Part shown: one piece after another, positions 12,052-23,164 of the stretch
How positions within the stretch are numbered: position 1 is the stretch's first letter
Layout of the letters: each line of letters begins with the position of its first letter
Origin: Beverwykella pulmonaria
Lineage: Eukaryota > Ascomycota > Dothideomycetes > Pleosporales > Melanommataceae
Direction of reading: 5' to 3'
Assembly: GCA_001599595.1 (NCBI GenBank)
Contig: BCHH01000009.1
Coordinates: 174,099 to 238,098 of the forward strand
DNA length: 64,000 nucleotides
The notes under the pieces: generated by a model
The model's database searches: none
Told to the model about the DNA's origin: nothing
The model's input: only the letters and a program-made list of their open reading frames with translations
Translations under genes and position numbers: made by a program

Positions 12052-14355
12052 ATGGAGACGATAGTGAGAGGAAGCAGCATTCCCGGGCCTCAATGTTGTT
12101 GCGGCAGCAACGATTGCGCCTACTTGTCGCACAACCACAAGCTTCTCGAGAATTTGGAGCATGATTTGTGCAAAGCCGCTCAGCTTGGGAAGGTACGTGT
12201 CTTTGTTCCACCCACCACAGCCGTTGTCGGCCTGGCTACAACACACAACCACCATCGTTACCCATTGGGCGAGCCCGGCATGTCGCTGACGTTCGCTCTG
12301 CAGGCCCTCCTCGTCCGCCACGAAGCGTACGTCGCAGACTCGGAGCGTGAGCGCCATCACATGTCGGCCACCATCGACGGCCTGGAGAAGGAGAAGTTCG
12401 AGCTCGAGAATCGCAATGCCCAGACGATCAAGGCCAACCGCAGTCTCTTGGACCAGCTGGAGCAGCTCAACGATGCCGTTGCCGACTCGGACGCACAAAT
12501 CAGAATGCTCACCGACACGCTGCATTCGACCGAGGAGGAGCGGCAGCGTCTGAGCTCCCTCGCCGCGCGCACCCAGTCCCTCGAACAGCAGCTGATCGAT
12601 CTGGAGCGCGAGCAGATGCTGCTCCAGGGGACGCTGGAAAACAAAGTGGGCGATGAGCGGACCGCGATTCAGCGCTGGAAGCGGGCAGAGATGACTATAG
12701 GGGATCTCCAAGACCAGATTGACCGCATTGAAAAGGAGGCACGGGAGGAGCGTGAGCGACACCTGGAGATTGTGGCCCGGATGGAGCGGCGCATAGCTGT
12801 GGACGGAGAGCTGGCAACGGCAGCCGAAAGGCTCAAGGTCCAGGCAGGACAAGAGAAGGGCGGCCCCAGTGTTGTGTCGCATTTCGTCAAGGACATTCTG
12901 CTCGACAACACCAACCTGCAGCATGGCATTCTGGAGCTCCGCGAGATGCTCATGTGCTCCAATGAAGAGGTCGAGCTTCTCCGCGAGCAACTACGCGCCC
13001 ACCAGCCTGTTTCTCCCACAGGACAGGAGACGGCAACCCCAGCACCGACTTCTCTGCAGAAAGAGCTCGGCAGTGAAAACATCTTCAACCCGGAGCTCCA
13101 CATCCACCACCATTACCACAATCCTCCGCCGCCGAAAGTAACGCCTATCAAACCCCAGCCGCATCGCCGTCAACGCAAAAAGCGGTTCAGTCTCACATTC
13201 ACCCCGCCTATTCCTCCCGATACACCGTCTTCGGCAGCTATCCTCTCTCAAACCGCCGTCACCATACCTCCGAACATGAATCGATGGTCAAATGCAACGA
13301 CTCTTGCTCCCTCCTCCGTCCCTGGATCGCCCCTCTCCATGTCGCATCGGGGATCGATGTATGATCGAGTTTTCAGCGACGTGGCCTATGACTCTTCTCG
13401 CCCTACCAGTCCGTCAGACAGTGTCGATCTTGCTTCTCCCGCACTGGGGCCTTCCAAGGCAAGAGAAGGCCTCTACAGCCAAGACCTCGCGTATCGTCGT
13501 CAAAGACCCAACTCACAAAGCCTCAAGCCTCCAAGTTTATCCACGATCCGCAGCGTCTCCACGCCCATTTCCTTGACAGCGAAGTCCAGTCCCGCAACAG
13601 CCATTATCTCGGCAATCAGCCCCGCAAACTCACTAGTAACCGACATCTTCACTCTGAGCCCATCTCTACACACTGCCATCCCTGAAGAGAACGAAGACCA
13701 TCCTGGCACAGACACCGAATTGGACGAAGCAATCTCTCCTACCACACAATACCGCCCCTCGCTCCGCCGTGCAGCATCCCACGAATCCATGATATCTGTC
13801 TCTGGCATGGATATTCACACTCTCCAATCCCGACCCGCACAGGTCCTCTTCTCTTCGACGCCTCGCTTCTCCTCCCCTGGGTCAGGAACCTCAATCAAGC
13901 CCGAACTCACGCCCTGGACTGCGACTGCTACAGGCAGCATGACTCGCAGAAACCAAGACAGCAGCACGCTCAGCCGCTCTTTGCTCTACTCCACCATCGC
14001 AAACCAGAAACGTGGTATAAACTCCCCCTCCCCCTCCACTCCCACTGCCCAACGATCCACACCCAACCTCGGTGCAAAAGTCGGCGGCTGGGTCTTCGGC
14101 AAATGGGGAGCCGCACCAGCTACATCTCGTCCCCTGTCCGCAAAGTCAGATCATTCGCAGTCCACGCAGGGTAGTATTAAGAAAAAAGATGAAGCTACGA
14201 GAAAGTTAGAGAAGGAGACGAGACTACGGCCTGCAGGCGTGAATCAGAATGGTCCGATTTGGGGCTTCTTCGATGCGGTGCCGGAGACGCCGACAAAGGT
14301 CGTGGTTACCGAGTTTGACGAGGCGGCGTTGGGGGAGGCGCTTGCTGAGAGGTAG
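12052..14355 (+). CDS. conserved coiled-coil protein of filamentous fungi
   Basis: Exons are 12052-12192 and 12304-14355, giving 730 residues. The N-terminus carries a Cys/His cluster (PQCCCGSNDCAYLSHNH). After the splice (AAQLGK joined to ALLVRHEAYVADSER) comes a long heptad-rich coiled coil to about residue 250. Next are a conserved VVSHFVKDILLDN and LQHGILELREMLM block, a His-rich patch, and a long Ser/Thr/Pro-rich tail with short repeats of basic-Ser type. The C-terminus has GWVFGKWG and GPIWGFFDAVPETP. The overall plan is that of a cytoskeletal or scaffold protein; I cannot name a function. The single intron is 111 bp, a multiple of three and free of in-frame stops, so an unspliced reading of 767 residues is also open. 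The spliced form is preferred for its GTACGT donor, CTGAC branch site and CAG acceptor. Confidence 0.85.
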   Translation: METIVRGSSIPGPQCCCGSNDCAYLSHNHKLLENLEHDLCKAAQLGKVRVFVPPTTAVVGLATTHNHHRYPLGEPGMSLTFALQALLVRHEAYVADSERERHHMSATIDGLEKEKFELENRNAQTIKANRSLLDQLEQLNDAVADSDAQIRMLTDTLHSTEEERQRLSSLAARTQSLEQQLIDLEREQMLLQGTLENKVGDERTAIQRWKRAEMTIGDLQDQIDRIEKEAREERERHLEIVARMERRIAVDGELATAAERLKVQAGQEKGGPSVVSHFVKDILLDNTNLQHGILELREMLMCSNEEVELLREQLRAHQPVSPTGQETATPAPTSLQKELGSENIFNPELHIHHHYHNPPPPKVTPIKPQPHRRQRKKRFSLTFTPPIPPDTPSSAAILSQTAVTIPPNMNRWSNATTLAPSSVPGSPLSMSHRGSMYDRVFSDVAYDSSRPTSPSDSVDLASPALGPSKAREGLYSQDLAYRRQRPNSQSLKPPSLSTIRSVSTPISLTAKSSPATAIISAISPANSLVTDIFTLSPSLHTAIPEENEDHPGTDTELDEAISPTTQYRPSLRRAASHESMISVSGMDIHTLQSRPAQVLFSSTPRFSSPGSGTSIKPELTPWTATATGSMTRRNQDSSTLSRSLLYSTIANQKRGINSPSPSTPTAQRSTPNLGAKVGGWVFGKWGAAPATSRPLSAKSDHSQSTQGSIKKKDEATRKLEKETRLRPAGVNQNGPIWGFFDAVPETPTKVVVTEFDEAALGEALAER

Positions 14356-15372
14356 AGGGCGAACCCAAAGTCCTTGTCTCCGTTCCTTTCGTCTTTCCGC
14401 CAGAGAGGGAGGCATACATGGCTCTTTCAAATTGTTCGCTTGGTCGCTCGCTAATGACAGCTCTTTCCTACTGTCCTCGTCAATTCCCCCTCCGTTTTTA
14501 CGATTTATGTGGGCGCCGGCTAGCATGCCGTCTGCTTTTTCCTATTACTTCTTGATGATATTTGCATTTCCCATCTGGCGTTTTTTTTTTTTTTTGGAAG
14601 ACACCGGTACACGGCGCCTGGGTCTCATGGGTTTGAGATTGATTTCGTCCACGGAGAGGCTGGACGTATGAGTTTTTATTTGTCGCTCTATAATTTGCAT
14701 GGTGAAGATACCCCGACGCACGCCCGCACTTGATGAGGCCGCCCTTTTCTTTTGGAGTTTTATATGGATATACGTAATTATATTTTCTAATACAGCTGGA
14801 GATGGAGAGGCTGGCTTGGAGGATTGCGGCTCTAGGGTGGACAGAGAGAGAAAACCTATAGCATAGCATAAAGGCATTGGGTGCTTGAACAAGATCAAGC
14901 ATAGCGAATGTATTCTAGAATTCTGAATAATTTTTCGTCTATTGTGAGCCAGTTGTGACTAGGTTTTCGATCGAATATACACACACCACACACTCGCACG
15001 TTTAAGCGAGAGGAAAGTTGGTCAAGCTATATGCCTCTTCGTGGCGCACCCCAGATGCAGGGCATGTAGCCAAGATTGAATGAAGGGTAGCAGTTTCCTG
15101 TCCGCCTCAGCTGGCAGAAAATTCGTAAACTGGTGCATCAGCACTCTGGATGTGACTGCTCGATGTTATAGTTATCGATTAGTATTCCGTTGTCTTTCTG
15201 AGCCGAGCCAAATGCAACTTTCTTCCCCGTCCCAGGCGAAGAAGCAGCCCCCTTATCGTGATTCTGATTCCATGTCCATCGCTAGTGATTCTATCGTCGT
15301 TCCATACACATACACATAACTATACGCCCCGCACCAAACGCCAATCCCAGCCATCCGGTTGCGATCAAGTAT
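14356..15372. other. intergenic between convergent genes
   Basis: 3' flanks of the coiled-coil gene and of Clr2. It contains a 15-bp T-run near 14581. Short overlapping frames only; no gene is seen. Confidence 0.5.
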
Positions 15373-17586
15373 TCAGTCAATGATCACAATAACCTTGTCC
15401 CTTTTCTTCCTCTCCATCCCAAGCTCTTCTTCCACGACATTCCTCTCTACGATCTTCGTTTTCTGACGAATCTCTTCGTCTTCTTCCTCACTGCTTGAAC
15501 CGATGACTTTGCTGCGTTTCTTCCCAGTTCCACTTCTACTCATAGGACTAGGCTTGATTCCAGCCCCAAGCCCAGTGCCAGATATAGATCCCAAGATTGC
15601 ATTCCCCGTGCTGCTCTCACCTACACTCGCACTCCGGCCTTCACTCTGGTCCCTAAGAAACAAATCCACATGCTGTCGCTGTTGTGAAATAGAAGTCGGA
15701 GCCGCAAAAGCCCTTAGATTCATATGCGTGCCTCTCACACCCGAAGCCTTTTCTTCCTGCATCTGAGCATGAGTCTGACTATTCAGCGCCTCTGCCGCCT
15801 TAATCTGCTTCCGCCACTCCTTCGGGTCCCGCTCGTTATCAAATTTGCTGATCTCCAGCCCATTCACAGTCCGCAAATCCAGTGCCTCGACACGCGTATC
15901 GGCCCAAAACCACGTCGCGCCAAAACTCTCAGTGATCCTCTTATCATTTTCGCGCGAGAACGCCCTAGCTTCCTGCAACCCCGCGAGACCTTGTGAGAGG
16001 TTCGGTGGGGTGAGCGTTGGCGTGGCTCCTGGCAAAGGTGAGGGCGGTGGAAACCATAGTGTCATAGCGTCTGATTCGAAGAGTCGGCCGAGGATACGGG
16101 AGAAGGGGACTTGCATTTCCTTGGTTGGAGGGTGGAGGGGGTGGCGCCAGGGGTCGAGTTTGCGGAGCAATTTCGGGAGCGGCTGGTCGAGACTGTGATA
16201 TTCCTGTGAGGAGCGTGAGATGTCGGATGTGTACGCTCTACCGAAGATTTGGACGGAGGAATTGTATGACCGGCCTTCGTCGTAGTCGTTCGAGTTGGCG
16301 ACGTCTAGATTTGTGAACTTTAGACGGATGGAGGTGATGGTCAGGATATCGGTGCAGGAGGTCGAACCAGACTTGGGAAGCAGTCGCACCGTGTCTCCTA
16401 CTGCGATCATCTCTGATCCCATATAGATGCCATGGCAATAAACCTGTGCTTCAGGCCAGGTACCTCTGAAACGGTATTTGCCCATTAGGGAAAAGGACGA
16501 AATAACAGTCAATGCGTTTTTGATGGTAGGATGCCATTCCTCTTCCGGAAGGTGGCGGAGGAAGTCTTTCCAGAAGACAAATGGGCGAGTGAAGTGCAAG
16601 GGGACATATCTGTAGCGCTTGGACAAAGACTTGTCCGGGTTATTCGGGGGTGGAAGCGGCTCGACGCGGACGCCGGAGTAGCTGACGTTCTTCAACTTGG
16701 CACTCTCAACTACCAGGTCGTCGATATCTGTGGACTCGGTAGGTGTTTGTCCGACGAGACCCGCTTCCCACCGTGGATGCGCGACCCAAGTCTTGGATTG
16801 GACATCTAGAAGTTTGAACTCGCCAGACTTGTTGTCGCGGCTGATTTCTACACCGGGAGGCAGCTCCCTTACATATAGAACGATATCTCCTCTCCGGGGC
16901 AGCCACTGAGGAGTTTCCTTCAGTTCCTCTAGTGTATGGAGAAGAATTTCTTGTTCAGCCCTCCAGTCCATGCTCATAGGCTCCGTAATGGCTTCATCTA
17001 GCGTTCCTTGCTTCTGCAACCTGTTGATCAGATTCCGGTACACGTCCGGGGTTCCTTCTTCATCAACACGGCTCGCGTCCATACCCGGGGGGATTATCTT
17101 CCGTCGGCCTTTGTGCTGTGAACTCCTGGCTCTGGGCGTTGAAGTGCCGGATCCTCCACTCATGTTATTTTTTTCCCAATCGTAGGGAGCGCGTAGAGGT
17201 GGAATCACACCTCCCTTTGCGTTACACACGGTGCAGGGACAGCCGATATTGCTTCCTCCATTCTCCATCAAATACTTGAAGTGTGGGAAAAACCGGTTGG
17301 GAGAGTCGAATGGCAGCTGATTCGGATGACCGTAGAGATATTTGTCTACGTGATTGGGTTCTTTTACCCGCGGACGCTGCCAAAGTGAGTATCCCGCCGG
17401 TAGACGTTCGAGGGCATAAGTCACCCCAGGCAGGGCCTCGTTTCGGGCACTCATCCATTGCAAGCCGATTTTCTCAAGGTAGAGCGTGGGTGGATTGACT
17501 TGTGTGTATGTCTGACCGGTTGGACGATGGGTAGCGTCGCCGTCGCTGCCTGGACGTAGTGGGACAATTACTCGACCTGCCGACAT
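15373..17586 (-). CDS. clr2: Clr2-like transcriptional silencing protein
   Basis: An intronless frame of 737 residues. In fission yeast Clr2 belongs to the SHREC complex (Clr1-Clr2-Clr3-Mit1), which deacetylates histones and represses heterochromatic transcription. The N-terminal block (LYLEKIGLQWMSAR, LPAGYSLWQRPR, HVDKYLYGHPN, then GCPCTVCN) fits the Clr2 N-terminal domain, with a CPC-x2-C cysteine motif. A second conserved block around RPFVFWKDFLRHLP and SEMIAVGDTVRLLP fits the C-terminal Clr2/BAH-like part. Between them is a basic Ser-rich linker. The tail is acidic (SSSEEEDEEIRQK) and ends in VIVIID, a hydrophobic run resembling a SUMO-interacting motif. I assigned it from motif recall, so the family is likely but not certain. 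Confidence 0.78.
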   Translation of the reverse strand: MSAGRVIVPLRPGSDGDATHRPTGQTYTQVNPPTLYLEKIGLQWMSARNEALPGVTYALERLPAGYSLWQRPRVKEPNHVDKYLYGHPNQLPFDSPNRFFPHFKYLMENGGSNIGCPCTVCNAKGGVIPPLRAPYDWEKNNMSGGSGTSTPRARSSQHKGRRKIIPPGMDASRVDEEGTPDVYRNLINRLQKQGTLDEAITEPMSMDWRAEQEILLHTLEELKETPQWLPRRGDIVLYVRELPPGVEISRDNKSGEFKLLDVQSKTWVAHPRWEAGLVGQTPTESTDIDDLVVESAKLKNVSYSGVRVEPLPPPNNPDKSLSKRYRYVPLHFTRPFVFWKDFLRHLPEEEWHPTIKNALTVISSFSLMGKYRFRGTWPEAQVYCHGIYMGSEMIAVGDTVRLLPKSGSTSCTDILTITSIRLKFTNLDVANSNDYDEGRSYNSSVQIFGRAYTSDISRSSQEYHSLDQPLPKLLRKLDPWRHPLHPPTKEMQVPFSRILGRLFESDAMTLWFPPPSPLPGATPTLTPPNLSQGLAGLQEARAFSRENDKRITESFGATWFWADTRVEALDLRTVNGLEISKFDNERDPKEWRKQIKAAEALNSQTHAQMQEEKASGVRGTHMNLRAFAAPTSISQQRQHVDLFLRDQSEGRSASVGESSTGNAILGSISGTGLGAGIKPSPMSRSGTGKKRSKVIGSSSEEEDEEIRQKTKIVERNVVEEELGMERKKRDKVIVIID

Positions 17587-20500
17587 TTTTGCGGTTCCTG
17601 AGATGTGACAGCCACCAGCAATATATGTACGGTCTTTTTTCTTACGTTGCCGGTTGTGAGTAACAAGAGCTGGGGCTCAAATGCTTGCGGGGAATCGATA
17701 TCAACAACAGAACAAGCAATTTGTCACCGCGCAGCAACCTAGCAAACGGAGAGGCAACGCTGTCTTGTCAGAGAAGTAAAAGGCGCGGAGAGCTTCATGA
17801 GAAAGTGGCAGGCGACTCCATTGGTGACAGACAGCGCAATTATTGGTGTAAAATAGGGATGGTGCGCAAGGTGAGAGTGAAAGCACTTGTGGTGGTGAAG
17901 TGAGTCTGACTGGACCTTTTCTCTGCATACATCTAGTCTGAAGGGCGCAGATTTATTCCCTGGCTCGAGAGACGTGGCGGCGAGAAATGAGGCAGTAGAG
18001 AAGTCCATGAGGAGTGCCGGCATGGAGGTGAAGGTGAATATAAAAGTCGGTAGTCGGGCTTGGCAAAGTTTTTAACCGAGCGAACTAGCAGGGGTATGCC
18101 TGCAAGCGCTTCTCATTGGTCGAACGTTCAGCCATACTCAATCCAACCGTTGGTGAACCTTGGGAGAACAATTTGTAAGTTGCATTCACCCTTGAGATGA
18201 ATTTCCTTCTATGCTACGATGCGCCGTTTTCTGCAACGCTCAGCAGCTAAAGTTTAGCCAGCTGTACGTGTCCGTCATGAGAATCCTTGGAGTGAATAGG
18301 CGAATGAGCGGGATGGAAGCATGAGCATCAAACACTCTTGGACAAAACAAGACAATTCTTTGATAACCTGCTCTTTGAATTCGCCGTCGAATTCTGGTTG
18401 CATTTTCGTCCAGAGCCTTGCGCTTTGCGCTCTTTTCAAAAGCCTGGAGGAGGAGAACTACTTACCATGAAATAGTGGATATCCAAGATAGTGCTATGCC
18501 TTAGTCAGCGGGCGATCACGGTCACGAAAAAAGTAGCAAACGATCTGGATATTGCGTACAGTCGATAGCGATAGAACTTGATGTTGTTTTTACACTGCAC
18601 GAATGGATCAGAGGGGGTTCCACGGAGGAAGATGTGTTGGACCCGCATCTTCAATGACCTGCAAAGATGCAAATCTTTGACAGAGCGCGAAGGTTACGAG
18701 ATGCGATGAGCGCAGGGTGCTCATCCTCGTTCTGAAAATGAGACGTGGTGTGCTAAAGATGCAGATGCAGCTACTATTGGCCCAAATGATAAGGACTGTA
18801 AGGAATTTCTTCTATGTTCAGAGCGAGCATAGGTGAGTGGTGGGGTGAGTATATACGGCACTGTGGTGGAAAAACCCTGATGAATAGACTAGGCAAAGTT
18901 GGCCAAATGTCGGTGGCGCATCTGTCACCTTGCCGCTTGAACGCGGACCGATGCAGCTTCTCAGCTCGACATAGGTGCAGGAGCAGCAAGGATCTACCCG
19001 TGAAGCTATCCAGAATCCGGGAAGCGGAAACGAAACTATCTCAGAACGACGTATGACGACCCACTATCGATCCAGCTAAACGCAAGCCCGTTGTGCCTTC
19101 GCCAAAAATGGTTGATGGACGGGTACGTTCTGATGTTTACGGAAGCCTGAATGAGTCAGGTAACATTTTGCAAACATTTGCATCCATAGATGTTGACGAG
19201 CGCGGTCCGAATCACATTTTGGGCGGGTAGCAGGCGGACGTTGTTGGTAGATGCAGTTCGTGCTGTCATCCCGCATTCTTGAATGTGTTATTTGCTATCC
19301 CTTATTCTTCCAGCACCAGGGCTCGGAATATGTGCTCAAAGAAGACCGCTATGCGGATCGTCAGCAATGATCAGCATGATTGCACCGTATGGAGTATTGC
19401 GAAGACTTTTCAGCTGGAATGTCAAGTGAAGTTGCCGTGACATGCGACTCCCTGACAGTTGTGAAACTTCCCTGTGGAAAGCAAAAGCAATCTGTGACGA
19501 TCCAGGCGGTGTAGGAGCGCGTCGCCTCAAAAGCAATGTCAGTATGTTGCTTTTTCAGGGCGAAACACTTGATGAATAGAGTTTTCACAAATTGCAATCA
19601 ATCAATCCAGTCCCTCAATTTCTGCTTGCACCTAGATTACCCACACAATTAGACTATAGAATCAACAAGTATCTCAACCCCTGCACCTCGGCCATCTGCT
19701 CCTCAATCTTCATCGGCTTCTCCAACTATTCCCGCTAGGCCCATTGCTTCCGCTCTTCCCGCTTTTTCTGCCTCGGTCTCTCGCACGTTTTCGAGGAAGA
19801 GAGGTCGAGGCGGGCAAGCCTATGGTCCGAACGCTGATGGACCATTTTCAGTCTGAGTAGTGAGGTGGTTGGACGAGGTTGTGGGATGGAGGATCCCGGG
19901 ACGTGCAGGTAAATTTGGCTATATTACTTGCCAGAATTGTAAAGCGCTTCCATTGAAGTTGGCGGTCAAGGGTATATCGCGCACCTCAAAAGTACACGCT
20001 TTCAAGATAAGTTGGAGAGAATGGACATGGAAGCCAATTACGCTTGAAGAACCAAGATAGATTTGAGCGATCCGAGGTCCAGGGTCAGACGTCGAGCTCG
20101 GCTCACGGCGCGGACCGTGTCACAAACGCAGGAACACCCCAGACCTTTTCGCGAGAACGACTCGTGGGATGATGAACCGCAGTTGACCCCTAAATCTCGA
20201 ATCTTAAACAACGCTCCCTCTTGTAGCATCTACGACAGGATGCAAGAAATGTGATTATTCTGCGGGCCCTTCAAAGCTTTGGTAGTTCTACCACCCGATC
20301 GGCCTCATCGATACAACCCTTCTCGTCTTCCCCAAATATCCCGCTTGTGGACACCGCTCCCTAGCCAAATCCGGGCCTTCCCAACTCACGAAAAGCACCG
20401 TGCACATGCATGATGCTGGTTTTGTCGTCATGACGGCTCAGGGTCGCAGATCGAGACTCAGCACTCGCTCCACCAGGGTGTCCATTGGTGGACGTCCTGG

Positions 20501-20960
20501 CACCAGTCCCGACGGGCTGAATCCTCTAACTGCAACGGGAGATGGCGACACCACATTTCGCGAGCGCCATACTGTGCAGGGACCCCACGTGCCTATTTGG
20601 TGCAAGCTTCGACGGTGAGGATCAATAGATTGACTCGGGAAAGGGCTGGGGATGGGCATCGCTTCGGGGCGGGAACCCTTTTGCTTCCCTTCTCCTCCCC
20701 TCAAAAACGAATTTGCTGTCCCGTGTCCAAATCTGCGCCGCCCGTTGACGACTGAGCGACGCCGACATCAACATTGAGCATATGGCTGGTTAGTACACGA
20801 ATTGGAACCCGTTTAGACGCCCACAGACGCCAGAGCTGAGCATGCGAGCGGGCTGGACGTCCACTGACCGCGAACATCTGTGCGGCCTTGAGCAGCCGTA
20901 TCCAAACCAAGAATCGACTACTCCGACCAAGGTTCCTACTCTCCACACCTCACATCCACG
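17587..20960. other. 3.4-kb gene-poor region
   Basis: This begins with the Clr2 promoter side (an inverted CCAAT box at about 18114) and ends with the leader of the membrane protein gene at 20961. Open frames are short. A small hairpin-like GAATTCG-CCGT-CGAATTC lies at 18377-18394. The part 19640-20640 has coding-looking fragments (listed separately). Otherwise I see nothing I can support. Confidence 0.4.
19640..20640 (+). pseudogene. possible decayed or unresolved coding sequence
   Basis: Several short plus-strand frames look more protein-like than background. One at about 19650-19855 is Ser/Pro/Ala-rich and ends SVSRTFSRKRGRGGQAYG before a stop. One at 20063-20254 contains RRRARLTARTVSQTQ and DDEPQLTPKSRILNN. 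One at 20400-20618 contains MTAQGRRSRLSTRSTR. I could not join them with good splice signals, and no family is recognised. It could be a pseudogene, a multi-exon gene I cannot resolve, or chance. Confidence 0.22.
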
Positions 20961-22284
20961 ATGATGGACTTTTGGAGCAACTCAAAACACCATCCCATTC
21001 CCGAGCCGCAACCAAAACGCATCTCTACACCCGCCGGCCAACGTCTCTCCGTGATCCTCGAAAATGGAGACTCTGCAGCGAAAGCACGAGACTCGCACCG
21101 GGCATCGATGAGGAAGAGCGGGCTTGCTTCTGCGATAATGGGCGACGTACCACGAGAGAGTAGTGAAGATCAATCGGGGAATGGATCGGGGTATTCGTAC
21201 AGTGTTTGGTCTGATGGGGAGAAATTTGCCGCGTTGCGGAACCATAAACAGATTACCAAGAGAGGGGGTTGGAAGAGAGTGATTATTATAGTGCTAGTCA
21301 TACTGGTAATGATAATAGCTTTGGCGGTAGGATTGGCAGTCGGGCTGAAGAAGAAGGGGTCCAGCAGGTACGCTCCCAATCAACTCCCTCCCCCGGTCCA
21401 ATATATATACATGCTAATATAAACACAAGCAGCAGCGACAATAACAAATCCTCCTCTCAACCTACCGCCGCCGCCGCAACCAAAACATCAAACCCAACGG
21501 ACCCAACCACCACACCTACATCGCCCCTAACACTCTCCCCCTCAGCTCTCCCTACCAACTTTCCAATTGGATCATACAGCTACATCACCTTCCTTGATAC
21601 CATCCAGACGAACTGCACCTCCAACCCCGCAACCTGGACCTGCTATCCCTACACTATCTACAACACATCACCCTCCAAATCCATCGCTACATTCAACTGG
21701 ATAATCTCTGGTTCCCCCTCTGCGCTCAAGATTTCGAGTACAGATAATCCTTTCAGTATCTCCTTCACAAATGCAGATCTGGAGCTACTTGATGTGGGCA
21801 AGGATACAGAGAGGTATAGGTTCCAGCTGCAGAGCACTAAAGCAGTCAGTCCGAGTAGTAGCATTACAAACGATAATGCGGCCGTGGAGTGCGATTACCA
21901 GGACACGAGTTTGACGGGGTATCTGTACACAAAAATGGAAAAGGGGTACCCAGATGCTGCAAACGGAGACGGGACCGGGGATCCCAGTTTCCCGGTGTGG
22001 CCTTTTGGTACGTACACTTCCCCCCCTTTGAAACATTGCCCCACCCGCCCCATTCAAATCCGCACGATTTGAGTAGATGAGAAGGGCGAAGAGAAACGAA
22101 GAGGAAACTGACTTGTGATACAGCGGTCCGAGTCGAGCAAGTCGCCGCCGGCGGCGAAGGCGTGCCCTCCTGCCACAAAACCTCGAGTCCACAGACGCCA
22201 CTCACAGGTGTTACTCAAGCACAGGACGGTGGGAGTTTGTGTTCGTGCTTGTACAAGAACTGGAGAACGCCAACGCCAGCATAA
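20961..22284 (+). CDS. type II single-pass membrane protein, Cys-containing lumenal domain
   Basis: Exons are 20961-21367, 21430 (or 21433)-22007 and 22124-22284, giving about 381 residues. The cytosolic N-terminus is about 105 residues and Ser-rich. One strong membrane helix follows at about 107-129 (RVIIIVLVILVMIIALAVGL) flanked by basic residues. The lumenal part starts with a Ser/Thr/Pro/Ala stalk and continues into a folded domain with SYITFLDTIQTNCT, NPATWTCYPY, AAVECDYQDT and, across the last splice, FPVWPFAVRVEQV and CSCLYKNW. The paired cysteines suggest disulfides outside the cytosol. I know this plan from uncharacterised fungal proteins but cannot give a function. The first intron ends in tandem acceptors (AAGCAG), which would add or drop one Ser. 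Confidence 0.8.
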
Positions 22285-23164
22285 TCCACCACTGTACCTC
22301 AAGATACTGGACCGCCCGTCACCATATTTCCCAGCCGCCCGTCGTCTGTATCACAATCCTAAGATTAATACCGCGGAGCCGTAAAATACTGGCGCATCTA
22401 TCCAACATCTATTATATTGAGTGGGATCTGTGATTTCAATTAAGAAGACAATTGTACATATATGCCTGTCTATCTATCTCTCCGTACATTAATAGCCTGT
22501 GGTGCTGTTCTGTACACCTACCCTCCCTGTATCTGTTTGTAATCTCTGGGTCTGTCATATCTATTTTCAGCGTGGAGTTTGTCGGGCCGGGCTGCCTCGG
22601 AGTCAGCGTATTAACCATCATTGTCATCATATCCATACCGTCGCTCGTTTTGGGGTTCAGCTTAGCATTAGTGTTTTAAAACGGCGGAGAGCGGGGGCCA
22701 CAGCATAGAACGATGATATTGTGTATTTAGTTAAAAATGTCTCTACGGAGCCAGCCATGCATGCATGTCTGCGTCTGCGTCTGCGTAGGAAACAGGAAAT
22801 TTACTATTCTGGGCAGACGCAGTAACACGCAGTACGGCTGACGCAATCATATTACTCCATGTCTAAATTCAAACTGGTTGGCAGTTGGAGTTGTGCGCTC
22901 CCAAAATTCGATTCAAGGGCATGCATGGATCATGGCAAGCCATTGAATTTCATACCAGACGTTCTAATTATACAAACTCTTCGCAACGAGCTCTTCGCAC
23001 TCGACGCGGTGGATATCTAGAAATCCAATGAAGCCCTATTATCCTTCCTTTCACGCCACGCCAAAAAAAAAACCCCTAGTCTGGATATGTTCCGTCGGCG
23101 GTCAAAAGAAAACCTGTCGCTCCCTGATCATTTCCCATAGCCGAGATAGAACAGACGGTTTGTA
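22285..23164. other. intergenic between convergent genes
   Basis: 3' flanks of the membrane protein and PPP4R2 genes. It contains an inverted repeat (22769-22822) and AT-rich stretches. No gene is seen. Confidence 0.5.
22769..22822. repeat. inverted repeat CTGCGTCTGC / GCAGACGCAG
   Basis: CTGCGTCTGC occurs at 22769-22778 and, overlapping, at 22775-22784 as part of a GTCTGC hexamer repeat. Its exact reverse complement GCAGACGCAG is at 22813-22822. A 10-bp stem with a loop of about 30 bases could form in RNA or DNA between two convergent genes. Confidence 0.7.

Noticed and set aside
11926..12990. 354-codon minus-strand frame
   Set aside because: Antisense to the coiled-coil gene; its reading is the complement of heptad-rich codons and has no family motif or ATG-context support.
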